64,000 bases of DNA from Neobacillus sp. PS3-12 (GTDB lineage Bacteria > Bacillota > Bacilli > Bacillales > Cytobacillaceae). The position numbers were made by a program, and so were the translations under genes. Under the pieces are notes generated by a model. The model was not told the DNA's origin. It did no database searches and saw only the letters and a program-made list of their open reading frames with translations. Shown one piece after another: positions 38,618 to 46,902 of the stretch; position 1 is the stretch's first letter, and the number at the start of each line of letters is the position of its first letter. The DNA is taken from contig NZ_CP133268.1 of assembly GCF_030915385.1 (NCBI RefSeq), positions 1,612,001 to 1,676,000 of the forward strand, written 5' to 3'.

Positions 38618-38966
38618 ATATATACCTCCACAAAATGTAAAAAGTTAATTGTAATAACAATAAAAAAGGGATACCCCTATATTCCATTCTCAATCTATTC
38701 TCATTACAATCTTATACCAAAAGAAATGTGTTAGCAACCTTTAAATAGGAATAATTCTCAGTAATAATAGAGTTTATTTTTTTCAGTAAGACTGTAGAGA
38801 ATGATAATCAATTAACAGAATATTCTGACGCAAAGTAATCGTTTTAATAGGAGTGAAACACACCCCAAAAAACAAGAATACGATAAAATGATACCGCTAT
38901 AATTTTAATTTGCCAAGGTATTTCCATTATCTACTTTTCCCTGAAATAACGTTACAATGTATATGT
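38618..38966. other. Promoter region of the suf operon
   Basis: A 349-bp AT-rich gap without a gene. On the minus strand it carries an extended -10 promoter candidate, and just downstream of it two direct copies of ATTCTCA(A/T)T (plus strand, 38689-38709). Further upstream is a half Fur-box-like GAGAATGATAATCA at 38807-38820. The regulatory reading is inference. Confidence 0.45.
38711..38737 (-). promoter_or_regulatory. Candidate promoter of sufCDSUB
   Basis: On the minus strand TTGCTA (38732-38737) and TATAAG (38711-38716) are 15 bp apart. The TGG just before TATAAG makes an extended -10, which can offset the short spacing. It lies about 95 bp before sufC. Confidence 0.45.
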
Positions 38967-38999
38967 AAAAAGGTAAAAGCCAATGGCTTTTACCTTTTT
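38967..38999. terminator. Terminator of yurZ
   Basis: AAAAAGGTAAAAGCC and GGCTTTTACCTTTTT form a perfect 15-base stem with a three-base loop. It overlaps the yurZ stop and has T-runs on both strands. Confidence 0.88.
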
Positions 39000-39363
39000 A
39001 ATGCAATTGATTTAGCTCTTGAATACAATCTTGAACGAGTGTGACCGCTTGACTCATAGCAGCCCCGCCGCCAAAAGCAGCAGTAACTCCTACCGCTTCT
39101 AAGATTTCTTGTTCATTTGCACCTTCATCGAGACAGCCTTTGACATGATAAATGATACAATACTCATCCTGCGAATAAAGGCTGATCCCTAGAGCAATTA
39201 GCTGCTTGTCTTTTTTTGAAAGAGCCCCTGCCTTAAAGCACTCTTCAGTAAAAGCGTTGTAATATTGAGCGATTCCCGGCATTTTTTGCGTAAACACGCC
39301 CAAACCCGCCTTATATTCATGAAGTGCCTCTTCTGTTGAGTTCCGTGGTTGTAAGTGTTCCAT
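38998..39363 (-). CDS. yurZ: Carboxymuconolactone decarboxylase/AhpD-fold protein YurZ
   Basis: A 121-residue helical AhpD-fold protein. The active-site segment is [17 protein letters not shown]: the first Cys and the His of the AhpD CxxC-xxxH pattern are kept, but the second Cys is Tyr. This suggests it lacks the classical peroxidase disulfide. B. subtilis YurZ lies in the same place next to sufC. Start ATG 39363 follows GGAGTGG; a GTG nine bases earlier is part of that site. Confidence 0.85.
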   Translation of the reverse strand: MEHLQPRNSTEEALHEYKAGLGVFTQKMPGIAQYYNAFTEECFKAGALSKKDKQLIALGISLYSQDEYCIIYHVKGCLDEGANEQEILEAVGVTAAFGGGAAMSQAVTLVQDCIQELNQLH

Positions 39364-39478
39364 TGTTTCCACTCCATTTCAGTAAAGTCCTCTATAGTAT
39401 GAAGAAATGTTGATGGAAGTATGTAAGGCGAAGTAAGTTTAAGAGTCGGCGATCATGGTAGTCGAATGATGCCTGAAC

Positions 39479-40387
39479 TCATGAATTGTACATGAGAAAC
39501 GGCACCATAGAATACAAAAACAGGCTTGCGCCTGTTTTTGTAATATTATTTAGAAGCGGTAAAACGGCCCCTTTGTATTCCTTAGTGATCCAGTCTTGGA
39601 TTTGTTTGGATTGAAGAACTTGTACAAGTGTTTTAATCTCTGGTTTGTTTTCATCACCTTGACGAACAGTTATAACATTTACATAAGGTGATTTTGCATC
39701 AGCTGGTTCATGGGCAATGGCATCTTTCATTGGATCTAAACCATTATCAATTGCATAGTTTGAGTTAATAAGAACAGCGTCACCTTCACCATTTTTAAAG
39801 ATTTTTGGTAATAAAGCGGCTTCGTAATTAGCATCAAATTGTAAATGCTTCGGATTATCAATAATATCTTTTATATCATATTGTTGAGGATCGATTCCTG
39901 GTTTTAATTTAATCAAGCCTAACTTCTCAAGCATTAGCAGAAGACGTGGATGATCTGAAACAGAGTTACTCATGATCATATGTGCTCCATCAGGAAGATC
40001 TTTCAGGCTCTTATATTTTTTAGAATAAACACCAATCGGTTCAATATGAACTCCGCCCGCGTTAGCAAATTTATATCCATTTTCCTTCATTTGCTGATTC
40101 AAATAAGGAATTGTTTGGAAGTAGTTTGCATCCAATTGCTTTGAAGCAAGCGCTTTGTTTGGCAAAATATAATCTTGGAATGTAACGATTTTCAAATTAA
40201 TACCTTTTTGTTTTAAAATTGACTGTGCCTGCTTTAAAATCTCAGCATGTGGAACGTTAGAAGCCCCAACAGTTAATGTTACTTCTTTTTTACTTCCTTG
40301 CGATTTATCTGTTGATGATGATGAGCCGCATGCAGCTAATACTAGTGCAAGTGATAAAGCTAAAACTAAACCTAACCATCTTTTCAT
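39479..40387 (-). CDS. metQ: Methionine ABC transporter lipoprotein MetQ, C-terminus altered by a frameshift
   Basis: The substrate-binding lipoprotein of the MetNPQ methionine importer. The lipobox is VLAAC (Cys20), followed by the NlpA-family core VTLTVGASNVPHAEI, NYFQTIPYLN and GDAVLINSNYA. The normal end should read EYKGAVLPASK with a stop at 39546. Here one base is missing after GTTTTACC, so the frame runs on through the terminator hairpin and adds about 23 unrelated residues to a stop at 39479. The rest is intact. Probably a sequencing indel. It is the last gene of the S-box-controlled met operon. Confidence 0.9.
   Translation of the reverse strand: MKRWLGLVLALSLALVLAACGSSSSTDKSQGSKKEVTLTVGASNVPHAEILKQAQSILKQKGINLKIVTFQDYILPNKALASKQLDANYFQTIPYLNQQMKENGYKFANAGGVHIEPIGVYSKKYKSLKDLPDGAHMIMSNSVSDHPRLLLMLEKLGLIKLKPGIDPQQYDIKDIIDNPKHLQFDANYEAALLPKIFKNGEGDAVLINSNYAIDNGLDPMKDAIAHEPADAKSPYVNVITVRQGDENKPEIKTLVQVLQSKQIQDWITKEYKGAVLPLLNNITKTGASLFLYSMVPFLMYNS
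39514..39541 (-). terminator. Terminator of metNPQ
   Basis: ACAAAAACAGGC and GCCTGTTTTTGT pair around a TTGC loop with a built-in T-run. It lies just past the expected metQ stop but inside the frame as read, which supports an indel in metQ. Confidence 0.85.
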
Positions 40388-40413
40388 GACTATTTGTCCC
40401 CTTTTCTTTTTTT

Positions 40414-40471
40414 GTCCAGCGCAAGCAGCCCAGCGACTAGTGGACTTCGCTAAACGGGCGCTTCCGCTTTA
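40414..40471. repeat. Short copy of an interspersed AGCGGAAGCGCCCG-type repeat
   Basis: Read on the minus strand, AAGCGGAAGCGCCCGTTTAG starts the element and the CACTAGTCGCTGGGC segment ends it. Both segments recur at the two ends of the longer element at 55.8-56.06 kb. This copy sits between metP and metQ and lacks the central hairpins of the long one. Confidence 0.75.
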
Positions 40472-40475
40472 CTTT

Positions 40476-41147
40476 TTATCTTTTATCTATTTTAGAAGTG
40501 ATGAAATCACCAATAAACTGAACAATAAAAACAATTATTAAAATAATAACAGTTGCGACGAGTGTAACGTCGTTTTGATTTCGCTGAAAACCTTCGAGAT
40601 AGGCAAGGTTTCCAAGACCGCCTGCACCAATTACACCAGCCATTGCTGTGTAGCCAATAAGGGCAATCGCTGTAACAGTAATTCCTGAAACAAGGGCAGG
40701 CATCGATTCCGGAAGCAATACCTTCCAAATAATCGTAGCCGTTGTCGCTCCCATTGATTTAGCAGCTTCAATAACCCCTTTATCAATTTCCCTTAATCCA
40801 ATCTCAACCATTCTTGCATAAAATGGAGCTGCTCCGATAATTAAGGACGGTAATGCTGCCTGTTCTCCAATCATCGTTCCAAATAACAATGTGGAGAATG
40901 GAATTAATAATACGATTAAGATAATAAACGGAATGGATCGAAAAATATTTACTACTCCACCAATAACTGTGTTGATCGGCTTATTTTCCCACATATTTCC
41001 TGGTGAAGTAAGAAACAACAATAATCCCAGTAAAATTCCTAATATAAAAGTGGCAAGAACAGAAATACCTGTCATATATAAAGTTTGAACAGTAGCATCC
41101 CACATGGCCTGCCAATCAATATCTTTGAAGTATTGATGACTATTCAT
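40476..41147 (-). CDS. metP: Methionine ABC transporter permease MetP
   Basis: The 223-residue inner-membrane permease of the methionine importer, with about five membrane segments. The EAA-loop motif EAAKSMGATTATIIWKVLLP near residue 138 contacts MetN. Substrates are L- and D-methionine and related sulfur compounds. Start ATG 41147 follows GGAGG and overlaps the end of metN by eight bases; the frame opens eight codons earlier. A repeat element separates it from metQ. Confidence 0.94.
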   Translation of the reverse strand: MNSHQYFKDIDWQAMWDATVQTLYMTGISVLATFILGILLGLLLFLTSPGNMWENKPINTVIGGVVNIFRSIPFIILIVLLIPFSTLLFGTMIGEQAALPSLIIGAAPFYARMVEIGLREIDKGVIEAAKSMGATTATIIWKVLLPESMPALVSGITVTAIALIGYTAMAGVIGAGGLGNLAYLEGFQRNQNDVTLVATVIILIIVFIVQFIGDFITSKIDKR

Positions 41148-42166
41148 TTGTAATAACCTCCACTCCAACATGCTGAGAACGAATAAAATCTACGGCTTTG
41201 TCCACCTTTTCCTCGTCCCCATCAAGATGAATGAACAGTGTTCCATATGAACCATTTTGTGTTTGAGAAATTTTTCCCTGCAGGATATTTACCGTTACAT
41301 CATGGTGACGAATAAGTTCGGTGATGACTGGCTGCTCGGCTGATTCACCAATGAAGGTTAGCTGAACAATTTTCCCGAAAGGATAGCGCTCAAGTAAATG
41401 ACCGATTGTTTCCTTCGTATCATCAGGTTCTGTCACTTGCTGCACAAATCGTTTTGTAATAGGCTTCTTCGGATTTTTAAAGACATCTAAAACCGGTCCG
41501 AAGCTCGACTATTTGACCGTTTTCCATAACCGCAACTCGGTGGCAGATTTTTCGGATTACATGCATTTCATGCGTGATCAACACAATGGTTAAACCTAAT
41601 CGTTTATTGATGTCTACTAATAACTCTAAGATGGAATCCGTTGTTTGCGGGTCCAAAGCGGATGTAGCTTCGTCGCAAAGTAATACCTTTGGATTGTTGG
41701 CAAGTGCTCTGGCAATCCCAACTCTTTGCTTCTGACCGCCGCTCAACTGGGATGGATAGGCATTTTCCCGCCCCTCAAGGCCGACAAGCTTGACCAATTC
41801 ATTTACCTTTTTTGTTCTTTCGGGTCCTTTAACTCCTGCAATCTCCAATGGAAAAGCGATATTTTCGCTAACCGTTCTCGACCAAAGTAAGTTAAAGTGT
41901 TGAAATATCATGCTGATTTCCTGACGTGCTTTTCGAAGCTCACTTCCTTTTATCTTCGAAACAATCTTGCCAGCAACTGTAACCGTTCCTTGTGTAGGAA
42001 GCTCTAGTCCATTTAACATTCGAATTAAGGTACTTTTTCCTGCACCACTATAGCCAATAACTCCAAAAATTTCTCCTTCACTTATTTCTAGGTTAACATC
42101 ATCAACTGCTTTTAATGGACCTTGTTTAGAAGGAAAGATCTTCTGGACATTTTTAATTGAAATCAT
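41140..42166 (-). pseudogene. metN: Methionine ABC transporter ATPase MetN, split by one frameshift
   Basis: The nucleotide-binding domain (41477-42166) has Walker [11 protein letters not shown]-loop IFQHFN, signature LSGGQKQR, Walker B LLCDEAT and H-loop THE. It ends prematurely in [10 protein letters not shown]. The second frame supplies the expected [20 protein letters not shown] and the C-terminal NIL domain that senses methionine. The break is at about 41505: one extra base in GAGCTTCGG explains it, and the total length of 1027 bases fits a single insertion. It heads the S-box operon. It may be a sequencing error. Confidence 0.88.
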
Positions 42167-42250
42167 TTAATCACCCGCTTTTCATCCCGATTGCGTTTAT
42201 ATATTTATAGGATTTGGAAGTATATTAAAAACATACTTTTGGTAGAAAAG

Positions 42251-42409
42251 AAAAAGCCTTTCTGCACAATGGCAGAAAGGCATGACTAAACCAAACCTCT
42301 CTCCCATCTTCCAAAGCAAGCGCTTTGTGTGAATTGGCACCATGTCAATAAATTGACGGTTGCCGGGCTTCATCGGGCACATCCCTCCACCTCTCTTGAT
42401 AGGCATATC
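42251..42409 (-). promoter_or_regulatory. SAM-I (S-box) riboswitch of metNPQ
   Basis: On the minus strand CTATCAAGAGAGGTGGAGGG, then CCCGATGAAGCCCGGCAACC, are the S-box core for the P1/P2/P3 region. The element ends in the terminator GCCTTTCTGC / GCAGAAAGGC followed by TTTTTC (42251-42281). When SAM is bound the terminator forms and methionine uptake genes are turned off. It lies 84 bp upstream of metN. Confidence 0.95.
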
Positions 42410-42535
42410 AAGTAAATCCTATATTAATTTAAATTTTCTAAAATCGGTAAATTTGAATTACAAGTGCAATCGTATCATGGAAAAAAAAAGGTGTCAATGC
42501 TATTTTAGGAAAATTTTAATGGTAAAATTTACGCT

Positions 42536-43846
42536 CTAGCATCCGCAAGAATTTAAACCTGTAGCCGCTTCAATCGCTGCTTCAAGTTCATCGATAATGT
42601 CATCAACGTTTTCAATACCAATTGACAAACGTATTAAATCCTCAGATACACCAGATGCCTTTAAGCCTTCCTCATCTAATTGCTGATGAGTCGTACTGGC
42701 TGGATGGATAATTAAACTTTTTGAATCACCAACATTGGCAACATGTGCCCATAATTTAATGGAATCAATCAACTTGGCACCAGCTTCTCTGCCGCCCTTA
42801 ATTCCAAAAATAATGATCGATCCTGCGCCTTTAGGCAGATATTTCTGTGCTAATTCAAAGTCAGGATGTGATTCATGGCCAGGATAGGTAACCCATTCCA
42901 CTGCTGGATGCTGCTCTAAAAATCCAACTACTTTTTCAGCATTAGCGACATGTTCTTTCATTCTAACATGAAGAGTTTCAAGACCTAAAGTAAATTGGAA
43001 TGCACTTTGCGGGCTTAGTGCAGGCCCAAGGTCGCGCAACAATTGAACACGAGCTTTAATAATAAACGCAGCAGCACCGATATCTCTGGCATAAACAATA
43101 TCATGATAACTTGCATCAGGCTCTGTAAATCCAGGGAACTTAGGAGAATTCCAATCAAAGTTTCCTCCGTCTACAATGACTCCGCCCATTGTCGTCCCAT
43201 TCCCCAAGAGCCACTTTGTGGCAGAATGAATCACAATATCTGCACCAAATTCAATTGGACGGCACAAATATGGAGTGGCAAATGTATTGTCAATAATTAA
43301 TGGAACTCCTGCTTCGTGAGCGATATTAGCCACTTTTTCAATATCCAATACGTTCAGTGCGGGATTCCCAAGCGTTTCGGCATATACTGCTTTTGTTTTA
43401 TCTGTGATTGCCTCACGGAAGTTTTCAGGATCAACCGGGTCAACAAATTTCACATTGATTCCGTATTTAGGGAAAGTCACAGCAAATAAATTATAGGTTC
43501 CGCCATAAAGGGTTGATGCTGCGACAATTTCATCACCTGCTTGAGCAACGTTTAAAATGGTCAGCATAATGGCCGACATACCGCTTGCGGTTGCTAAAGC
43601 ACCAATACCGCCTTCAAGCAGTGCGACACGATCCTCAAATACAGTTACCGTCGGATTATGAATCCGAGTATATATGTATCCTGGTTCCTTTAATCCAAAC
43701 AAGTTAGCAGCATGTTCTGTATTTTTAAATTGATAGGCATTGTTTTGATAAATTGGAACAGCACGGGCACCTGTAAGTGGATCAGCCTGCAGACCTCCGT
43801 GAACACTTAATGTTTCAAAACGGTATTTCTTTTGATCTTCTCCCAT
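42536..43846 (-). CDS. metY: O-acetylhomoserine sulfhydrylase (homocysteine synthase)
   Basis: A PLP enzyme of the Cys/Met metabolism family that makes homocysteine or methionine precursors directly from O-acetylhomoserine and sulfide. The 436-residue length and the segments AVPIYQNNAYQF and GYIYTRIHNPT fit MetY rather than cystathionine synthase. The PLP lysine is in IHSATKWLLGNG. The C-terminus NSCGC may aid metal or redox contacts. Start ATG 43846 follows AAAGGAG; the frame opens ten codons earlier. It has its own S-box riboswitch and is monocistronic. Confidence 0.93.
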   Translation of the reverse strand: MGEDQKKYRFETLSVHGGLQADPLTGARAVPIYQNNAYQFKNTEHAANLFGLKEPGYIYTRIHNPTVTVFEDRVALLEGGIGALATASGMSAIMLTILNVAQAGDEIVAASTLYGGTYNLFAVTFPKYGINVKFVDPVDPENFREAITDKTKAVYAETLGNPALNVLDIEKVANIAHEAGVPLIIDNTFATPYLCRPIEFGADIVIHSATKWLLGNGTTMGGVIVDGGNFDWNSPKFPGFTEPDASYHDIVYARDIGAAAFIIKARVQLLRDLGPALSPQSAFQFTLGLETLHVRMKEHVANAEKVVGFLEQHPAVEWVTYPGHESHPDFELAQKYLPKGAGSIIIFGIKGGREAGAKLIDSIKLWAHVANVGDSKSLIIHPASTTHQQLDEEGLKASGVSEDLIRLSIGIENVDDIIDELEAAIEAATGLNSCGC

Positions 43847-43876
43847 TACACTCCACTCCTTTATCATGACAATCAA

Positions 43877-44013
43877 AAATAAAACCCCCTTTTCTAAGAA
43901 GAGGGGGTTCTCTTCTTATCTTTCAGAACATCATGTTCTGCTGGAATTAGCACCGTGCAGTTCACCGGTTGCTGGGCTTCACGGGGCCAGTCCCTCCACC
44001 ACTCTTGATAAGA
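43877..44013 (-). promoter_or_regulatory. SAM-I (S-box) riboswitch of metY
   Basis: On the minus strand CTTATCAAGAGTGGTGGAGG, then GTGAAGCCCAGCAACC, form the S-box core. The expression platform ends in AACCCCCT / AGGGGGTT with TTTTATTTTTG (43872-43909). It is shorter than the copy before metN and differs in its P3/P4 arms, so the two were probably not recently duplicated. Confidence 0.95.
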
Positions 44014-44094
44014 AAATTTATTGAATTGTCATAATTGATTAAATTATTATTTAAAAGAATTTTATCCCATTAATCATATCGAGTCAATAAGATT

Positions 44095-44448
44095 TTAGCT
44101 AATTTTCGCCATTTTTTTCTCTGTTTTTCCGAGGTAAAAAAAAGATTCCAGTAATAAGATCGTTCGGAATGGTGCAGAACATTGCAAGTCTCCATTCATT
44201 AAAAGAGTTCGAAACTTTTCTCTTCCTGAAATTAAGGCTTTTACGCTCTCCTTTTCCCCATGAATTCTAAATTTAATGGAGGGGCTGCAAGGTTCATCCG
44301 AGATGCATACCTCACCTTTTTTTAAAAATAGAGAGATTATTTCATCATTCACCACAAATTCAATGGCGAACACTGTGTCTTCAATTAAGGTCAGGACATG
44401 CTTTCGTTCATTTATTGATTGGATGAAAGCTTGAACCGTATCGATCAT
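44095..44448 (-). CDS. yusD: SCP2-like protein YusD
   Basis: A 117-residue protein resembling B. subtilis YusD and the SCP2/sterol-carrier fold, which binds lipid-like ligands. Visible landmarks are FVVNDEIISLFLKKGEV and the SIKFRIHGEKESVKALISGR segment typical of SCP2 domains. There is no enzyme motif. The position after the met genes follows the B. subtilis order yusCBA-yusD. Start ATG 44448 follows GGAGTGG. Confidence 0.78.
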   Translation of the reverse strand: MIDTVQAFIQSINERKHVLTLIEDTVFAIEFVVNDEIISLFLKKGEVCISDEPCSPSIKFRIHGEKESVKALISGREKFRTLLMNGDLQCSAPFRTILLLESFFYLGKTEKKMAKIS

Positions 44449-44536
44449 TTTCACCACTCCGGTTTATATGGCTTTTACCCATATATTCCGTAAACGGTTT
44501 TCAAATTCCTTTTAAAAACGTTCGACAATTCCTTTG

Positions 44537-44872
44537 TTAGTTGTTTGAAAAAATGTCGATGTCCGATTCTAATTGATTTATTTTTTCAAGCAAAAAAGGA
44601 ACAGAGTGAAAGGCATAAATTCTGTCTGCTACACGGCCATTTTTTAGAAGAACCAAGCATGGTACACTTTCTATTGCCATCTTTATTGCAATGTCTGGAT
44701 AGAAATTCAGATTGATCTTCCCGATCTCTACTTGTATCATTTCTGCTACAACCTGAAGCATTTTAGATGCAAGCTGACATGTACCACATAAGGGAGTATA
44801 AAAATAAACGATACCTGTCGATTGCTTTGTGAATTCAGTTTCGAGGTCTTCCTTTTTCCATTCCTTTATCAT
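44537..44872 (-). CDS. yusE: Thioredoxin-like protein YusE
   Basis: A 111-residue thioredoxin-fold protein with redox motif CGTC (YTPLCGTCQLA, near residue 29) and the cis-Pro segment SVPCLVLLKNG. The motif differs from the CGPC of TrxA, and the extra Cys before Leu at the cis-Pro loop is unusual. It matches B. subtilis YusE. It follows yusF with only five bases between them, so they are co-transcribed and probably translationally linked. Confidence 0.88.
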   Translation of the reverse strand: MIKEWKKEDLETEFTKQSTGIVYFYTPLCGTCQLASKMLQVVAEMIQVEIGKINLNFYPDIAIKMAIESVPCLVLLKNGRVADRIYAFHSVPFLLEKINQLESDIDIFSNN

Positions 44873-44877
44873 TGTTT

Positions 44878-45234
44878 TCAGCTCATCTCTAAATACTCTT
44901 TATGGACATCAATATTTGCACTCAAGAGAACAGTAGCCAAATGTCTTTTTGGAGCGGTTGCTACTTCTCGGTACATTTTATCGATATATAGATGCTCCGC
45001 TTCAGGTAATTCTCTTTTAAAATGCTTACGAAGCTTTTCCCCAGCCTCATCGGCATCAGCAAGAATATAAACCTGTCTATTTTCAAGCATCTCAACCAAC
45101 TCATCGAGCTTAGCCAAGCTGATTGTACCATTCGTGCAAATAATTTCGATTGGTTCCTTTATTATTGTTTCAACTTTTTTCTTATCAGACCTACCCTCGA
45201 CAATAATGACCTTGTCTGTCAATACATCGTTCAT
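44878..45234 (-). CDS. yusF: Stand-alone Toprim domain protein YusF
   Basis: A 118-residue Toprim protein related to the catalytic domain of RNase M5. The conserved Glu is in VIIVEGRSDKKKVE and the DxD metal pair in ILADADEAGEKL. It lacks the DNA-binding parts of primase or topoisomerase and is a likely nuclease of unknown target. It matches B. subtilis YusF in length and position, upstream of yusE. Confidence 0.88.
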   Translation of the reverse strand: MNDVLTDKVIIVEGRSDKKKVETIIKEPIEIICTNGTISLAKLDELVEMLENRQVYILADADEAGEKLRKHFKRELPEAEHLYIDKMYREVATAPKRHLATVLLSANIDVHKEYLEMS

Positions 45235-45377
45235 GCAAAATCACCTATTTAATTATGAAGTTGATGGAGCTAAATTATTATATTCCTGTTTTGACAATAA
45301 CGTGTCCAATTCTTTTAACATTACTATAACATCATTAGGTGATTGCCTCAATTTTCAGAATTCAATTAAATATGATC

Positions 45378-45617
45378 TTAACACCAACCGCCATCATCAC
45401 AGTCAGTATACTTAGGGTCCGCCTTTTTCGGTACAGAGACATTTTGATAAATCTTCTGTTGATCGACTTCAAAATGATGATCCAGCTGGTAGTTAATTTC
45501 GTTTGAAAGCTGTATTTTTCCAATCGGTGAGTCTTCTAAATACAATTGAATTTCCCCGTTTTTTAATTTTCCAACTACGCGATCGGTCACATCGATTTTC
45601 TTTTGTGATAAGGTCAT
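45378..45617 (-). CDS. yusG: YusG (DUF2553) protein
   Basis: A 79-residue soluble protein with a beta-rich core (VTDRVVGKLKNGEIQLYLED, IGKIQLSNEINYQLDHHF) and an acidic Cys-containing tail (YTDCDDGGWC). It matches B. subtilis YusG. Function unknown. Start ATG 45617 is used because the conserved part begins there and AAAGG is about nine bases upstream; the frame opens 26 codons earlier across a terminator-proximal region. Confidence 0.8.
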   Translation of the reverse strand: MTLSQKKIDVTDRVVGKLKNGEIQLYLEDSPIGKIQLSNEINYQLDHHFEVDQQKIYQNVSVPKKADPKYTDCDDGGWC

Positions 45618-45670
45618 ACATCTCAGCCTTTCTTTGGTGATTTTTTGCATAGTTTGTCCAAAAGAAAAGA

Positions 45671-45708
45671 AAGAAAACGTCTTGGTTAAATCCAAGACGT
45701 TTTCTTTA
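45671..45708 (-). terminator. Terminator of the DUF2231 gene
   Basis: AAAGAAAACGTCTTGG and CCAAGACGTTTTCTTT form a perfect 16-base stem with a six-base loop, and CTTTTC follows on the minus strand. Confidence 0.88.
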
Positions 45709-45710
45709 AA

Positions 45711-46193
45711 TTAATCATTACCATTAAGTTTCCCCGCTTTTGGAGGATTTACATATTTACCATTCATTTTTACGCCAACGCCCTGGTCGTAGACCATTTT
45801 CCCGCCGAAATACCCAACAGAAAGGACACTTACTGTGCATAGTAATGAAAGAATACAATACACTGCCAATGAGAATTTGAGGAACTCTTTCTTTTTGTAC
45901 ATAAAGAAAAGTCTTACTGCTACCACGATAAACGCAAGGATCGTGGTCAAATCGGCTAATTGTTCATGGTAATGGAATACATTGGTATTGCCCCTGGCAT
46001 CTCCCTCAGGGCCTGTCCCAACCGCAATCCACGCACTCAAAAAAGCGAGCACCCAAAGCCAAAAACCTTGCTTTGGCGATACCTTTCTTTTCGTAATCAT
46101 TAACAAAAAGTCATAGATGGTTGCAATAATGATGATAGCAATTGGAAAATGAACCATAATCGGATGGATATGTGAGAATACTTCTTGAAACAT
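45711..46193 (-). CDS. DUF2231 membrane protein
   Basis: A 160-residue protein with four membrane segments (about residues 11-33, 44-58, 77-97 and 105-127). The conserved opening HPIMVHFPIAIIIIA and later GDARG and HYHEQLAD histidines are typical of DUF2231 proteins, some of which bind haem. It is not part of the usual yusG-gcvH order in B. subtilis, so it appears inserted there. Start ATG 46193 follows AAGGAG; a GTG nine bases earlier lacks spacing. Confidence 0.82.
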   Translation of the reverse strand: MFQEVFSHIHPIMVHFPIAIIIIATIYDFLLMITKRKVSPKQGFWLWVLAFLSAWIAVGTGPEGDARGNTNVFHYHEQLADLTTILAFIVVAVRLFFMYKKKEFLKFSLAVYCILSLLCTVSVLSVGYFGGKMVYDQGVGVKMNGKYVNPPKAGKLNGND

Positions 46194-46457
46194 AAATGAC
46201 ACTCCTTTTAAACAGCATGTACCACTAACATTATCATTGTATTTTTAAAAAATTCTTAAACATTAAGCAACAAAAATAATTTTAGCTGGTTTTTCTGAAA
46301 TATCCCTGAAGTTTTCTCTTGTCTCGTTCGTCCATAATTGAATTTTTATGCATGAGAAAGCTGTAACAAACATAATCTCATTTGGAATTGATTTTTTTCA
46401 TTTTGGAAAACCTTGAACCATCAGCTTAGAATCTATTCGCAAAAAGGGTGAAGGCGT

Positions 46458-46865
46458 TTGAACAATAGAGAGTTTAATAAATGGACGGATAGAAAATCTT
46501 GGTTGGTGGATCTTCCTCCAAATGTTTTAGCCAAACCTTCTGATCCTAACACTTTCACAAATTTTACTTTTTTCACAGGAAGTTTCACCAAGTTTCGGAA
46601 TAAACATGACATAGTCGATATAAAGGCAGCGATCATTCTAAGAAAGTTGGTTAATGACGCTTATAAATTTGACGAAAACGATGTATTAGAGTGGTATAGA
46701 AACACGGTTTTTAACAATTTTGTTCTTGAATCTGCACATAGTACACATGGAATAAATGTTAATGCGAATTGTTTGGATGTAAATATTAATTTGTACAAAT
46801 TTAAAGATAGCAATCAATTCAAAGCATTTTTAGATTCGACGATCATTTTTGTCAATGCCCTATAA
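46458..46865 (+). CDS. Hypothetical protein, no family recognised
   Basis: A 135-residue soluble protein rich in Asn, Phe and Lys. It starts at TTG 46458 behind AAAGGGTG and is followed by a strong terminator, so it looks like a real gene. There is no signal peptide, membrane helix or motif. Visible segments are WLVDLPPNVLAKPSDPN near the N-terminus, NFTFFTGSFTKFRNKHDIVD in the middle and DSTIIFVNAL at the end. It is the only plus-strand gene between 30.7 and 54.4 kb, which suggests an insertion between the DUF2231 gene and gcvH. Confidence 0.7.
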   Translation: MNNREFNKWTDRKSWLVDLPPNVLAKPSDPNTFTNFTFFTGSFTKFRNKHDIVDIKAAIILRKLVNDAYKFDENDVLEWYRNTVFNNFVLESAHSTHGINVNANCLDVNINLYKFKDSNQFKAFLDSTIIFVNAL

Positions 46866-46866
46866 A

Positions 46867-46892
46867 AAAGAACAGCATGGCAGCTGTTCTTT
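46867..46892. terminator. Terminator between the hypothetical gene and gcvH
   Basis: AAAGAACAGC and GCTGTTCTTT pair perfectly around ATGGCA between the two convergent genes. Confidence 0.82.
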
Positions 46893-46902
46893 CTTAGGTG
46901 AG

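Noticed and set aside
42197..42406. A 69-residue minus-strand frame upstream of metN.
   Set aside because: It lies entirely within the SAM-I riboswitch and its terminator.
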